Shown: positions 45,725 to 54,361, counted from the first letter of the stretch. The stretch: 64,000 nt of DNA from Bacillus sp. FJAT-27264 (GCF_001682855.1 NZ_MAQW01000001.1:662741-726740), one strand, 5' to 3'. Notes: generated by a model not told the origin, from the sequence alone. A program made the numbers and translations.

Positions 45725-45772
45725 GAAAAAAGGATTGGAACCTCCGGCCGGGGCCGAATCCGTTCCAATCCT
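45725..45772 (-). terminator. Terminator at the end of the flavoprotein/ferredoxin operon
   Basis: AGGATTGGAAC pairs with GTTCCAATCCT, followed on the minus strand by TTTTTTCG. It lies 104 bp after the last ferredoxin gene. Confidence 0.85.
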
Positions 45773-45876
45773 TTAAATTTGCACTCAAATCTTCACCTGG
45801 CTTATATTACCGACCTATGTTTCACTGTGAAGAGGAAGAAAAGAAAGGGAGAATATACACATACGGACGTTCCCTT

Positions 45877-46221
45877 TTACTTGCCTCTATGCTGCTCCGT
45901 GAAGGTCTCGAAAAAAGGCGTCGTATCCCGCTCCGCCATCGTGGACACGGAATCCCGGCTCCAGCCGATTTCGGCCCGCCAGCTTCCCAGCAGCCCGGAT
46001 GACACCAGTTCCTCCTCGTTCACTTCGACGGAATGCTCCCCCTGAGGCGCCACATACAGCGCGTCCACAGGACAATAAGCCTCGCACATGAAGCAGGTCT
46101 GGCAGTCCTCCTGCCGGGCGATGACGGGCAGCTTGCCCTGCATCTCGAATACATTGGTGGGACAGACCTTCACGCACAAGCTGCACCCGATGCAGCGGTC
46201 CTTGCTGACTAGCTCGATCAT
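45877..46221 (-). CDS. Two-cluster ferredoxin, APS-reductase-beta-like (pair 2)
   Basis: The 114-residue protein holds two 4Fe-4S motifs, Cys10-13-16-Cys20-Pro and Cys40-43-46-Cys50-Pro, and then a tail with GLLGSWRAEIGW. This layout resembles the beta subunit of adenylylsulfate reductase. The start overlaps the flavoprotein stop by 4 bp, so the two are made together. It should pass electrons to or from the FAD subunit. The tail motif GLLG-x3-E-x-GW recurs in the paralogue at 49473, suggesting a shared contact surface. Confidence 0.85.
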   Translation of the reverse strand: MIELVSKDRCIGCSLCVKVCPTNVFEMQGKLPVIARQEDCQTCFMCEAYCPVDALYVAPQGEHSVEVNEEELVSSGLLGSWRAEIGWSRDSVSTMAERDTTPFFETFTEQHRGK

Positions 46222-47828
46222 ATCGCCTGCTCCTCCTGAAGTCTTCCCAGCTCATGAGCGTGAGGCACGCTCTCTGTGCTGGTGCGTATCTGCTCGATAC
46301 CGGAGAGGATCAGCCGGTGGGTCTGGCGCGGATCCAAGGCGGGATAATCCGCCAGACTTTGCAAACCCCGGCTCTCCTTGCGAGCCAGTGCAGCGGTATA
46401 GATCCAGCGGCCGACGATCAGCATGGCGGCCGCTTCCCTTGACTGCACGGTCCCTTGCACCGATGGTGCGATTCTCCCGTGCAGGCTGGGCATGAGGTCC
46501 GTCAGCCGCTGCAAGGCGGACTGGACGACCGGTACGCTGCGGAAGTAGTTAATCTGCAGCGGCAAGATTTCCCGCTGGACAGCCGCAATCAGCGGCTTCG
46601 CTTCCAGCGCTCTGCTGTGGGTGGCGCCAGCCGGCAGACCATAGCGGCCTGCCGCGAGCAGCCGCCGGCTGTCTGCGCCTCTTGGCTGGGCCAGCGCATA
46701 CTGCGCGGCGCCCTGCCCGGCCCAGCTTCCGCTGCACATGGCCCAGGAAGCGTTGTAGGCTCCGCCGCCGGAGATCGCGCCGGTCACCTTCTCGCGCGAG
46801 GCGGCGTCCCCGGCAGCATATAAGCCGGGGACAGTGGTGGCGCAGTCGCTACCCGTAAGGCGCAAGCCGCCTGTACCGCGCATGGTCCCTTCGTAACGAA
46901 GGGTCAGCGGGAACTTATGCCGGAACGGGTCAATCCCGGCCCGTTCCAGCGGCATGAAGAAGATCGGGTGGGCCCGGCGCAAGAACTCCCTTTTCTCCGC
47001 CGTATCGGCCAGATCAAGGCAGGCATAGACGGACCCTTGTTGCATCAGCTCCGGCAGGCTGCCAAAGGTGCGGTCTCCCTTATGGAGCGGTTGACCATCC
47101 GCATCATACAGCGTGGCCCAAGCCAGCATGCGCCCGCGGGTGACGGTCCCGTCGGCGAAGCTTGGTGCATATTGGCGGCTGAATTCCATACCAGACAGCT
47201 CCGCACCCGTCTCGGCAGACATCAGCAGCCCTTCCCCGGTCAGCACATTGCAGCCCAGACCTTTGCTAAGAAAGGCGCAGCCGCCGGTAGCCATGACGAC
47301 GGCATTGGCCCGGATCTCCCAGGTCTCGCCGGTCAAACGGTTGATACCGCGTGCACCGCCGACACCATGCTCGTCATGCAGCAGTTCCAGCGCTGGAGAC
47401 TGGTCCATAATTTTAACCCCAGCCTTGCGCACCGTCCGCCGCATGATTTGCATATATTCCGGCCCATGCAGATGCGTCCGGAGCGGCTTGCCCTCCCCAT
47501 CCTTAGGGAATGGGTATCCCCACTGGGCCACCAGTTCCAGATTGTGCTCTACCTGGTCCAGAACCCGGTGAATCCAGGCATTTTCGGATAAATATCCGCC
47601 TGCCCGGAGCCGGGCCTGAACAGCCTGCTCCCGCAAATTTGCCACCGGCGGAATGACGAGCAGCGTGGTTCCACCAGGCGCGGTTGCACCGCTGGTACCC
47701 AGATAGCCTTTGTCCGCCAGTATGACCTTTGCTCCTTGCGAGGCGGCTTTCCAAGCTGCCCAGGCTCCCGCCGGTCCACCGCCCAGCACCAGCACATCGG
47801 CCGTCCACTGTTGATCCTGCTGAGACAT
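46218..47828 (-). CDS. FAD-dependent oxidoreductase, fumarate/APS-reductase-alpha-like (pair 2)
   Basis: ATG at 47828 follows AAGGGGG. The 536-residue flavoprotein starts with the dinucleotide fold VLVLGGGPAGAWAAWKAA and has the FAD-linked segments TSGATAPGGT, ATGGCAFLSKGLGCNVLTG and VPGLYAAGDAA, as in the fumarate reductase/APS reductase/aspartate oxidase superfamily. With its ferredoxin it forms a presumed two-subunit cytoplasmic redox enzyme. The gene looks more GC-rich than its paralogue at 49802, so the copies may have different histories. Reaction unknown; C-S bond or sulfur chemistry is inferred from the transporter. Confidence 0.85.
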   Translation of the reverse strand: MSQQDQQWTADVLVLGGGPAGAWAAWKAASQGAKVILADKGYLGTSGATAPGGTTLLVIPPVANLREQAVQARLRAGGYLSENAWIHRVLDQVEHNLELVAQWGYPFPKDGEGKPLRTHLHGPEYMQIMRRTVRKAGVKIMDQSPALELLHDEHGVGGARGINRLTGETWEIRANAVVMATGGCAFLSKGLGCNVLTGEGLLMSAETGAELSGMEFSRQYAPSFADGTVTRGRMLAWATLYDADGQPLHKGDRTFGSLPELMQQGSVYACLDLADTAEKREFLRRAHPIFFMPLERAGIDPFRHKFPLTLRYEGTMRGTGGLRLTGSDCATTVPGLYAAGDAASREKVTGAISGGGAYNASWAMCSGSWAGQGAAQYALAQPRGADSRRLLAAGRYGLPAGATHSRALEAKPLIAAVQREILPLQINYFRSVPVVQSALQRLTDLMPSLHGRIAPSVQGTVQSREAAAMLIVGRWIYTAALARKESRGLQSLADYPALDPRQTHRLILSGIEQIRTSTESVPHAHELGRLQEEQAI

Positions 47829-47878
47829 TTGGTTTCCCCCTTGTTTACAGGCCATGCCTCATAGACCTTCTGTTCTTG

Positions 47879-47949
47879 GTGATACTGAGTGCTATTGAGT
47901 GATACTGAGTGATATTTGAGTGATACTGAGTGATATTTGAGTGCTATTT
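47879..47949. repeat. Tandem repeat of about 21 bp between binding-protein and flavoprotein genes
   Basis: Units begin at 47879, 47899, 47920 and, partially, 47941. The core reads GTGATACTGAGTGATATTTG, with GTGCTATT variants. They fill the space just after the binding-protein stop. A related copy (GTGATACTTCAGTGCTGCTT) lies at 53237-53263, in another gap of the same operon. Confidence 0.7.
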
Positions 47950-49011
47950 CAGCTGCCAATCACTGATCTTGAAATCTTTTTTAGCAAGCTTCTCTTCCAC
48001 CAGGAAGTTCTTCGTGCCTTCCAGCAGCTTCGTGCCTTCCTCCGTAAACGCGGTATCCTTGATATCGCTGATCGGACTCACTTTCTTCACCAGCTCTGGC
48101 GTTGTATTACCGATATCCGCAAGGAATTGATAATATTCATCCTCATGCTGCTTCAAGTCAGCCAAGGCTTTCTCGCGCGCTTCATTCCATATCTTAGGAA
48201 AATCCGGGAATTTCGCCAAGTAGTCATCAGATGCTACGGTTGCACTTGTACCTAGAAGGGTAGGGTGCTGGGTGGCATCATCCAAAAGGGTATAGCCTTC
48301 ATCAATCAGCTTAAGTGCAGGAACACCTGTATTGGTGATGGCATCCACATCTCCGCGAGCCAAGGCAGCTGTTCCATCAGGGGTCAGCATGTGCACAAGC
48401 TTAACACCTGTCACTCCCTCTTCTTTCAGCAATCCAGCTATATAGCGGTGCATGAAGGAGCCTTTTTGGATGGCGATGGTCTTGCCTTGAAGCTCCTTGA
48501 CAGTCTTAGCACCATTCTTCTTGCCAATCAAATATCCAACGCTATGCGCCGAGGATTGGGAGATGAGACGCGTCTTTGCTCCAGAGGCATAAGCAATAAT
48601 GGCAGGCGTATCACCAAGGCTTCCGGCATCCAGCCGGCCGCTGATCAAGGATTCGGTTTGGTCCGGTCCGTTCGGGAAGCCGGTGAGCTTCACTTCAGTA
48701 ATGCCGTGTTTCTTCAGCTCTTCCTGAATAATACCCTTGTAAAAGCCCCAGCCTTCTGCTCCGCCGGGAAGATTCAGCTTGTTGGAGCCGATATAGCCAA
48801 AGTTAAGCGTCGCAGGCACATTCCCCGATGCCGTGCCGCTCGCAGCCTCGGCCTTCTCTCCACCTGCCGGAGCGGATGCTTCCTTGTTACCGGAACCCGC
48901 GTTGTTGCCGCACGCCTGAAGTACCATCATAACCATGACTGCACTTGCGATGAGCAGCAAACGCAGCCGTTTGCCCTGTCCCCCTTGATTCTCTCTGAAT
49001 GCCTTTGCCAT
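47944..49011 (-). CDS. Sulfonate/nitrate/taurine-type substrate-binding lipoprotein (SsuA-like)
   Basis: The 355-residue protein has lipobox VLQAC (Cys34) and a Gly/Ala/Ser-rich linker. The SsuA-type binding domain shows LNFGYIGSNKLN, SLISGRLDAGSLGDTPAIIAY (in two parts) and ELQGKTIAIQKGSF. It should bind an aliphatic sulfonate or a similar organosulfur compound outside the cell for the permeases at 51433 and 52330. It lies between the two flavoprotein/ferredoxin pairs, which is not the usual ssu gene order. Confidence 0.87.
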   Translation of the reverse strand: MAKAFRENQGGQGKRLRLLLIASAVMVMMVLQACGNNAGSGNKEASAPAGGEKAEAASGTASGNVPATLNFGYIGSNKLNLPGGAEGWGFYKGIIQEELKKHGITEVKLTGFPNGPDQTESLISGRLDAGSLGDTPAIIAYASGAKTRLISQSSAHSVGYLIGKKNGAKTVKELQGKTIAIQKGSFMHRYIAGLLKEEGVTGVKLVHMLTPDGTAALARGDVDAITNTGVPALKLIDEGYTLLDDATQHPTLLGTSATVASDDYLAKFPDFPKIWNEAREKALADLKQHEDEYYQFLADIGNTTPELVKKVSPISDIKDTAFTEEGTKLLEGTKNFLVEEKLAKKDFKISDWQLK

Positions 49012-49172
49012 TGTTGCTTCTCCCCTCGATGTTGAATATTGGAATGAATTGAAGAAATATTGCCAATACGATTTCCAGACACGCTCTCAGCTTTGTGAAT
49101 CTATTCAGCTATATAGAACGCATTAAAAATAACAAACAATGCCTAAAAACTATTTCCAAAGTGTAATTAACG

Positions 49173-49347
49173 GCATTTTTGCACCCTAAATATTCTGTAT
49201 CTAAGGATTAACGGAGATTAAGTGCAATATTGTACCTTAAATCTTCCAGAATACCCATCTAGCGTGATTTTTCGAAAAATAAGGTACAATAATGCCTCTA
49301 TTCCCTTCATTTTCCTATAATGAAGAAAAATAAGGTGCAATAATGCT
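49173..49347. repeat. Cluster of short imperfect repeats (AAGGTGCAATA type)
   Basis: Related units: 49173-49191 (inverted, GCATTTTTGCACCCTAAAT), 49220-49242, 49278-49296 (AATAAGGTACAATAATGCC) and 49329-49347 (AATAAGGTGCAATAATGCT). The last two are 51 bp apart. They fill the 461-bp gap 49012-49472, where I see no gene. Confidence 0.55.
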
Positions 49348-49472
49348 ATTAGTTGGGAAGTTGGACCCTTTTTCACTCTTAAGAAGACAGGTACTTCACC
49401 AGAACAACGCCTGGTTTCTGGTTTCTGGTCTTCTGCTCGAATCTTAAATTCACTTAACACATATATAGAACC

Positions 49473-49805
49473 TCAAAACCCCGCTCTTCGCGATAGTTGA
49501 TACATAAAGTCATGGCCCGCGACCGGCTGCCGGCCTCGGCCCCAACCTACCTTTTCACGGTACCCGCCAAGCAGTCCCCGCTCCTGCAGTTCCGCCTCGG
49601 TCACGCCTGAAACGGCTTCGGCGTCAGGATCTACATACAATGCATCCACCGGGCAATACAACTCGCACATGAAGCAGGTCTGGCAATCACTCTGCCGGGC
49701 AATGACGGGGATTCCATCCTCCACCCGGTCGAATACGTTGGTCGGGCAGACCGCTACACATTGATTGCATGATATACAACTATCTGCACTGAGGACTTCA
49801 ATCAC
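49473..49805 (-). CDS. Two-cluster ferredoxin, APS-reductase-beta-like (pair 1)
   Basis: The start is GTG at 49805, overlapping the flavoprotein stop as GTGA; an upstream ATG lies deep inside the flavoprotein gene. The 110-residue protein has Cys10-13-16-Cys20-Pro and Cys41-44-47-Cys51-Pro cluster motifs and the tail GLLGGYREKVGWG. It is a clear paralogue of the protein at 45877 and a natural electron partner of the flavoprotein at 49802. Confidence 0.85.
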   Translation of the reverse strand: MIEVLSADSCISCNQCVAVCPTNVFDRVEDGIPVIARQSDCQTCFMCELYCPVDALYVDPDAEAVSGVTEAELQERGLLGGYREKVGWGRGRQPVAGHDFMYQLSRRAGF

Positions 49806-51409
49806 AGAAGAACACTCTCCTTCGCTACCTCTTCTCGCTTGACCCATACGTCATCCAGGCCACCGCTGATGAGGCGATGATGCTGCTGTTGATCCATCTT
49901 TAGATAATCCTCCCGCTTATGCATTCCGCGTGTCTCTGTTCGTGCAAGTGCAGAGCTATACATCCAGCGTGCTGTAGCTGTCATTGCCTGAACTTCCCGT
50001 GCTTTAACCCCTTCAGGTGTTCGCTGAATTTCCGTATTACGCTGTTCTTTCCACAATCCGCCCAGACGTTCCAGCGAAGAAGTCAGCCCCTTCTCGGTCC
50101 GGAAAAGATTGATGTCATAAGGCTTCACTTCCGCCTGCACCGCTGAGACAAGCTCCGCTGTCCGGGCCGCTGTTCCCGGCTTCACCTGCTGCTCCACCAG
50201 TGATGAGGAAGACAGACCCGATGGCGTGCGGTCCTCCGCATGTCTGCCCAAACTTAACGCATGGTCAGCAGCGCCTTCCCCGGCAAAAGAACCGGAGGAC
50301 ATTGCCCAGGCGGCGTTATGGCTGCCGCCGCCAGTGAAGCCGCCGCAGATCAACTCACGCGTAGCCGCATCACCGGCTGCGTAGAGGCCGGGGACGCCTG
50401 TGCCGCAGCTCTCATCCGTAATGCGGATGCCGCCTGTGCCTCGCACGGTGCCTTCCAACCGCAGTGTAACCGGGAACGCATCCTTAAAAGGATTGATCCC
50501 GAGACGGTCAAAGGGCAAGAAAAAGTTCGTCTGCGCCACCCGTAGAAGCGGCTGCAGATCTTCCGGCGCTCCATCCAGCTTGGCGAACACCTGGCGCCCG
50601 GCCAGCAGGTTGCGGGCAATGACCGACCGGCCTTTCTTCGAGCCCGCTCCTTCAATCACACTACCATCCTCATAATAGAAGCTGGCATAGTTGTAATAAG
50701 CCGTCTTGGTAACCGAGGAAAAGGTAGGGCAGATCGCGTAAGCATTCGAAAATTCCATTCCTGACAGGGCTGCCCCCGCCTCAGCTGCAAACAGATACCC
50801 GTCTCCGGTCAGGACGTTGCAGCCCAACGCCTTACTCAGAAAAGCGCATCCGCCAGTGGCAATCACCACTGCCCCTGCTTGCACAGACCAGGTCTCACCG
50901 GTCTGCGTCTGCACACCAGCCGCACCGGCAACGCCATGACCGTCAGCCAGCAGTTCCAGAACCGGACTATGATCCAGAATCTTGACCCCGGCCTTCTTGA
51001 CCAGCTTCCGCATTAAGCGCATGTATTCCGGTCCTTGCAGACTCCGGCGGTGCTGGTTACCGTGCTCATCTAGCGGAAAAGGATACCCTGCCACACCGAG
51101 GCGATTCATATTCTCGTACGTGCGATCCAGCACCCGGTTCATCCAGCGGTCCTCTGCCAATCGTCCACCCAATTCAAAGCGGCTGGCCTTGGCATCTTCA
51201 CGCAGCTTCTTGTCTGGGTTCACATACCAAACGCCGGTGCCTGAAGGAGCCGTTGCACCGCTTGATCCGCAGTACCCCTTGTCGGCCAGCACAACTTTAG
51301 CACCTTTAGCGGCTGCGGTAAGCGCCGCCCAGGTTCCCGCCGGACCTCCACCAATCACCAGAACATCTGCTGTCAAATACAACGATCCTTTTTGTGCTAC
51401 TACGCTCAT
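49802..51409 (-). CDS. FAD-dependent oxidoreductase, fumarate/APS-reductase-alpha-like (pair 1)
   Basis: ATG at 51409 is nine bases after GAGGAGG. The 535-residue protein is a paralogue of the one at 46218: VLVIGGGPAGTWAALTAAAKG, SGATAPSGTGVWYVNPD, ATGGCAFLSKALGCNVLTG and VPGLYAAGDAATRE. It follows the two permease genes by 23 bp, so it belongs to the same transcript. No SsuD- or TauD-type monooxygenase is present, so this redox pair is the best candidate for processing the imported compound. Confidence 0.87.
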   Translation of the reverse strand: MSVVAQKGSLYLTADVLVIGGGPAGTWAALTAAAKGAKVVLADKGYCGSSGATAPSGTGVWYVNPDKKLREDAKASRFELGGRLAEDRWMNRVLDRTYENMNRLGVAGYPFPLDEHGNQHRRSLQGPEYMRLMRKLVKKAGVKILDHSPVLELLADGHGVAGAAGVQTQTGETWSVQAGAVVIATGGCAFLSKALGCNVLTGDGYLFAAEAGAALSGMEFSNAYAICPTFSSVTKTAYYNYASFYYEDGSVIEGAGSKKGRSVIARNLLAGRQVFAKLDGAPEDLQPLLRVAQTNFFLPFDRLGINPFKDAFPVTLRLEGTVRGTGGIRITDESCGTGVPGLYAAGDAATRELICGGFTGGGSHNAAWAMSSGSFAGEGAADHALSLGRHAEDRTPSGLSSSSLVEQQVKPGTAARTAELVSAVQAEVKPYDINLFRTEKGLTSSLERLGGLWKEQRNTEIQRTPEGVKAREVQAMTATARWMYSSALARTETRGMHKREDYLKMDQQQHHRLISGGLDDVWVKREEVAKESVLL

Positions 51410-51432
51410 ATGCATAGACCTCCTCAAATTGT

Positions 51433-52317
51433 TTAACCTTGGTAGCTTTCGCGCCAGAACAGAAATTTCCGTTCAATAACCTTAAAAAGAGAGTCAATCA
51501 GCTTACCAACAACTGCGAAAATAATAATGCCTACAAAAATGATTTCTGTATGGGAGTTCTGCTTCGCTTCATTGATAAGGAAGCCAACCCCTGATTGTGA
51601 ACCGATCAATTCGGCGACGACGAGACCAATCCAGGCAACAGCTAGTGACAGACGTAGGCCAATCAAAATACTGGGAAGTGCCGCCGGTAAAATCAGTCGT
51701 AGCAGCTTTTGAGATGGACTGAACCCAAGCACACGGGCCACCTCGAACAGCTTGTTATCCACACCACGAATCCCGGCAAATGTATTAATGTAGAGCGGAA
51801 AGAAAGAGCCGCTCATAATAATAGCTACCTTGGAAACTTCTCCAAAACCAAACCAAAGGATAATTAGCGGCGCTATCGCAAGGTGCGGAACAAGGCGCAG
51901 CACCTGTACACTCGGGTCCAGCACATATTCTGCGCTGCGGAACAATCCGGTTAATACGCCGAACAATAGCCCCAGGATACCGCCGATCAGAAAACCAATT
52001 CCCGCCCTGCCGATACTGACGCCTAGATGATGCAGCAGTTGGCCGCTGGCGAATAATTCGACAAAAGACCTCGCAATGGATAGCGGTGTGGGCAAGAACT
52101 CACTCGAGATCCACCCGGCACTGCCAGCCAACTGCCAGACAGCCACAGTTACGACTGGGATCAAGGCACCAACCCCTAAATCAGATAATAGCGGTCTCCA
52201 AACAATCGGGGCCTTTTTGGTCTTCTTTTTGGACCATATGGGTGCCGTTCCGCTATAATCGTGGGCCTCTCTGACTGCTTTGGCCTGATTGATAATAATT
52301 TCTACACTATCGCTCAT
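51433..52317 (-). CDS. Sulfonate-type ABC transporter permease (SsuC-like), second copy
   Basis: The 294-residue protein has a charged N-terminus of about 40 residues and six helices of the SsuC/TauC type, with the EAA loop around FEVARVLGFSPSQKLLRLILPAALPS in two parts. It follows the first permease gene by 12 bp. Two non-identical permeases may form a heterodimer with one ATPase. Confidence 0.9.
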   Translation of the reverse strand: MSDSVEIIINQAKAVREAHDYSGTAPIWSKKKTKKAPIVWRPLLSDLGVGALIPVVTVAVWQLAGSAGWISSEFLPTPLSIARSFVELFASGQLLHHLGVSIGRAGIGFLIGGILGLLFGVLTGLFRSAEYVLDPSVQVLRLVPHLAIAPLIILWFGFGEVSKVAIIMSGSFFPLYINTFAGIRGVDNKLFEVARVLGFSPSQKLLRLILPAALPSILIGLRLSLAVAWIGLVVAELIGSQSGVGFLINEAKQNSHTEIIFVGIIIFAVVGKLIDSLFKVIERKFLFWRESYQG

Positions 52318-52329
52318 GCTGCACTCCTC

Positions 52330-53133
52330 CTATCCTTGAAAGTTGTCTTTCCATCTCAATAGCCTGCGCTCGATCAAGCGGACGACGGTATCACTAAGCA
52401 GCCCGGCTACTGCGAAGACTAGAATCCCCACGAATACCACCGGCGTGTCGGCAAACTGGCGGGCATCCGACATCATATAGCCGATACCTGAGCTTGAAGC
52501 AATAAGCTCCGCCACCACTAGTCCAAGCCAGGACAATCCAAGCGACAGGCGTACGCCAAGAATGACATTTGGCAGTGCTGCGGGAAGCACCAATCTGGAG
52601 ATCTGTTTCAGCCGACTGTAACCTAACACCCGGGTGACCTCGAACAGCTTGTTGTCTACACCGCGGATGCCTACAAATGTATTGATGTAGAGCGGGAAAA
52701 AAGCGCCTTTGGCAATTAGCAATACCTTAGATTCCTCGCCAATACCGAACCAAAGGATGAACAGCGGCACCACCGCAAGGCTCGGGATCATCCGAATCAT
52801 CTGCAGCGATGGGTCGAGCAGCTTCTCCGACCTTCGAAACAGGCCGACCAGAAGACCTAGTAGCAGCCCAAGTCCCCCGCCAAGTACAAACCCGCTAAGT
52901 GCCCGGGCCGCACTGATTCTCAGATTGACCCACAGATCACCTGAAACTGCCAGATTCCAGAAAGACTCGCCAATGGTATACGGTGTTGGAAACAGCATCT
53001 CGGAGATGATTCCATAATGACCTAATGTCTGCCACAGAATCAGTACACTTCCCGGGAGCAGTAAGGCCAGCCCTAATGTTGCCGCCTTTCCTGGTCCTCT
53101 TGCTGTGTGTACTGCTGCAGTGCGGTTGCTCAT
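52330..53133 (-). CDS. Sulfonate-type ABC transporter permease (SsuC-like), first copy
   Basis: GGGGGAG precedes the ATG. The 267-residue protein has the same six-helix plan and the loop FEVTRVLGYSRLKQISRLVL. It is similar to the next permease over its whole length, pointing to a local duplication. A hairpin terminator lies 41 bp upstream. Confidence 0.9.
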   Translation of the reverse strand: MSNRTAAVHTARGPGKAATLGLALLLPGSVLILWQTLGHYGIISEMLFPTPYTIGESFWNLAVSGDLWVNLRISAARALSGFVLGGGLGLLLGLLVGLFRRSEKLLDPSLQMIRMIPSLAVVPLFILWFGIGEESKVLLIAKGAFFPLYINTFVGIRGVDNKLFEVTRVLGYSRLKQISRLVLPAALPNVILGVRLSLGLSWLGLVVAELIASSSGIGYMMSDARQFADTPVVFVGILVFAVAGLLSDTVVRLIERRLLRWKDNFQG

Positions 53134-53173
53134 GAATGCTCTCCCCCTGTTCTTTACGAATCTTCTTCAGCTA

Positions 53174-53214
53174 TAAAAAAAGAGACTCCCGAATGATATT
53201 CTTCAGGAAGTCTC
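53174..53214 (-). terminator. Terminator between the ATPase and permease genes
   Basis: GGAGACTTCCTGAA pairs with TTCGGGAGTCTC across AGAATATCA, followed by seven U residues. It may end the ATPase transcript or act as an attenuator before the permease genes. Confidence 0.75.
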
Positions 53215-53236
53215 CAAGTGGTATGGTCGACTTGTA

Positions 53237-53263
53237 GTGATACTTCAGTGCTGCTTCAATGCT
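53237..53263. repeat. Single copy of the motif repeated at 47879
   Basis: GTGATACTTCAGTGCTGCTT resembles the 47879 repeat unit GTGATACTGAGTGCTATTGA. It lies in the 231-bp gap between the ATPase and permease genes. Confidence 0.45.
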
Positions 53264-53364
53264 CTATTAATTCTACTTTCTTGCTGCTCTATATTGCTCC
53301 AGCACCGCTGTTTCATTGCCTTGGCTATTTTTCATTAGTTTTACCGAGTCAAGGAATCTCTCCG

Positions 53365-54141
53365 TCAGATCCCTGCACCATCCGTAAGTTCCAGCTCATC
53401 TACCTTCTCGAACTGATTCAGCACGCGTAGCCGCAGCTCCTGAAAGGATGAAGTGGTCTTCTTGCGCGGATACGGCAGATCTATAGGGACTATCTGACGG
53501 ATTTTGCCTGGCCGCGGTTCCAGAATAACTACTCGATTACCCAGGAACACAGCCTCGTCGATGTCATGGGTCACGAAGATCATCGTCGTCTTGTTGGTGC
53601 GCCATATGTCCAGTAATACCGATTGCATATGTGCCCGGGTGAAAGCATCCAGCGCCCCGAATGGCTCATCCAGTAGCAGAATTTTCGGACTCCGCAGCAG
53701 TGCTCTGGCAATCGCCACACGTTGGGCCATCCCGCCGGACAGCTCACGCGGATAAGACTTCTCGAATCCCTGCAGCTTCACCAGCTCAATCAGTTCATCC
53801 ACTCTCTGCCGGACTTCTTTGTTCCTTAGGGACAAATCGGAAGCGATATTTTTCTCCACAGTAAGCCATGGAAATAGCCGATGCTCCTGAAAAATAAAGC
53901 CCTTATCAATACCAGGGCCGCCGATTTTGCTACCCTCCAGGGTCACATTGCCCGTATAGCCGCTATCTAGCCCCGCAACGATACGGAGCAAGGTGCTTTT
54001 GCCACAGCCGCTGGGACCAATCACTGTAATAAACTCCCCTTGCTGAACATGCAAATCTACATTGTGAAGGGCCTGAACAGGCCCGCTCGCCGTCTCAAAC
54101 CGTTTATTCAGATTTGTTATGGACAGTAAAGCCTCTCCCAT
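53365..54141 (-). CDS. Sulfonate-type ABC transporter ATP-binding protein (SsuB-like)
   Basis: The 258-residue ATPase has Walker A ([11 protein letters not shown]), Q loop ([11 protein letters not shown]), signature ([16 protein letters not shown]), Walker B ([12 protein letters not shown]) and the H loop (VTHDIDEAV), all typical of the nitrate/sulfonate/taurine family. GGGGGAG precedes the start. It is the first gene of the cluster and powers the two permeases. Confidence 0.92.
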   Translation of the reverse strand: MGEALLSITNLNKRFETASGPVQALHNVDLHVQQGEFITVIGPSGCGKSTLLRIVAGLDSGYTGNVTLEGSKIGGPGIDKGFIFQEHRLFPWLTVEKNIASDLSLRNKEVRQRVDELIELVKLQGFEKSYPRELSGGMAQRVAIARALLRSPKILLLDEPFGALDAFTRAHMQSVLLDIWRTNKTTMIFVTHDIDEAVFLGNRVVILEPRPGKIRQIVPIDLPYPRKKTTSSFQELRLRVLNQFEKVDELELTDGAGI

Positions 54142-54167
54142 CCCAGCTCCCCCTTTAAATGTGAGTA

Positions 54168-54213
54168 TAAAAAAACAGAGGTATCACGCTTTTCTTAAGC
54201 GAGACACCTCTGT
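54168..54213 (-). terminator. Terminator in front of the sulfonate-type ATPase gene
   Basis: ACAGAGGT and ACCTCTGT close a stem with an inner CGCTT/AAGCG hairpin, followed by eight U residues, 27 bases before the ATPase gene. It may be the end of the upstream MFS transcript, or a leader attenuator if the promoter at 54270 is used. Confidence 0.75.
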
Positions 54214-54269
54214 CTGAACAGTCGGTTATTCAATTAATTCAAAGTAATTATATTGGAATTTGTGTTTTT

Positions 54270-54298
54270 AAAATATCATCTATTTTATGGGTTGTCAA
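54270..54298 (-). promoter_or_regulatory. Promoter of the sulfonate-type operon
   Basis: TTGACA and TATTTT are 17 bp apart on the minus strand, giving a leader of about 120 bases that contains the hairpin at 54168. Confidence 0.5.
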
Positions 54299-54361
54299 CG
54301 GTCTTTTATTCGCATCTGCCTAATCCTATCTCTCAAAGTCATTGCTGAGCTCTGCTCCCAA

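Noticed and set aside
47879..47949. CRISPR-like repeat
   Set aside because: Units are directly adjacent without spacers and no cas gene is present.
54168..54298. SAM riboswitch or T-box before the sulfonate-type operon
   Set aside because: The leader is short and lacks the conserved S-box core and the T-box and specifier elements; only a terminator hairpin is seen.
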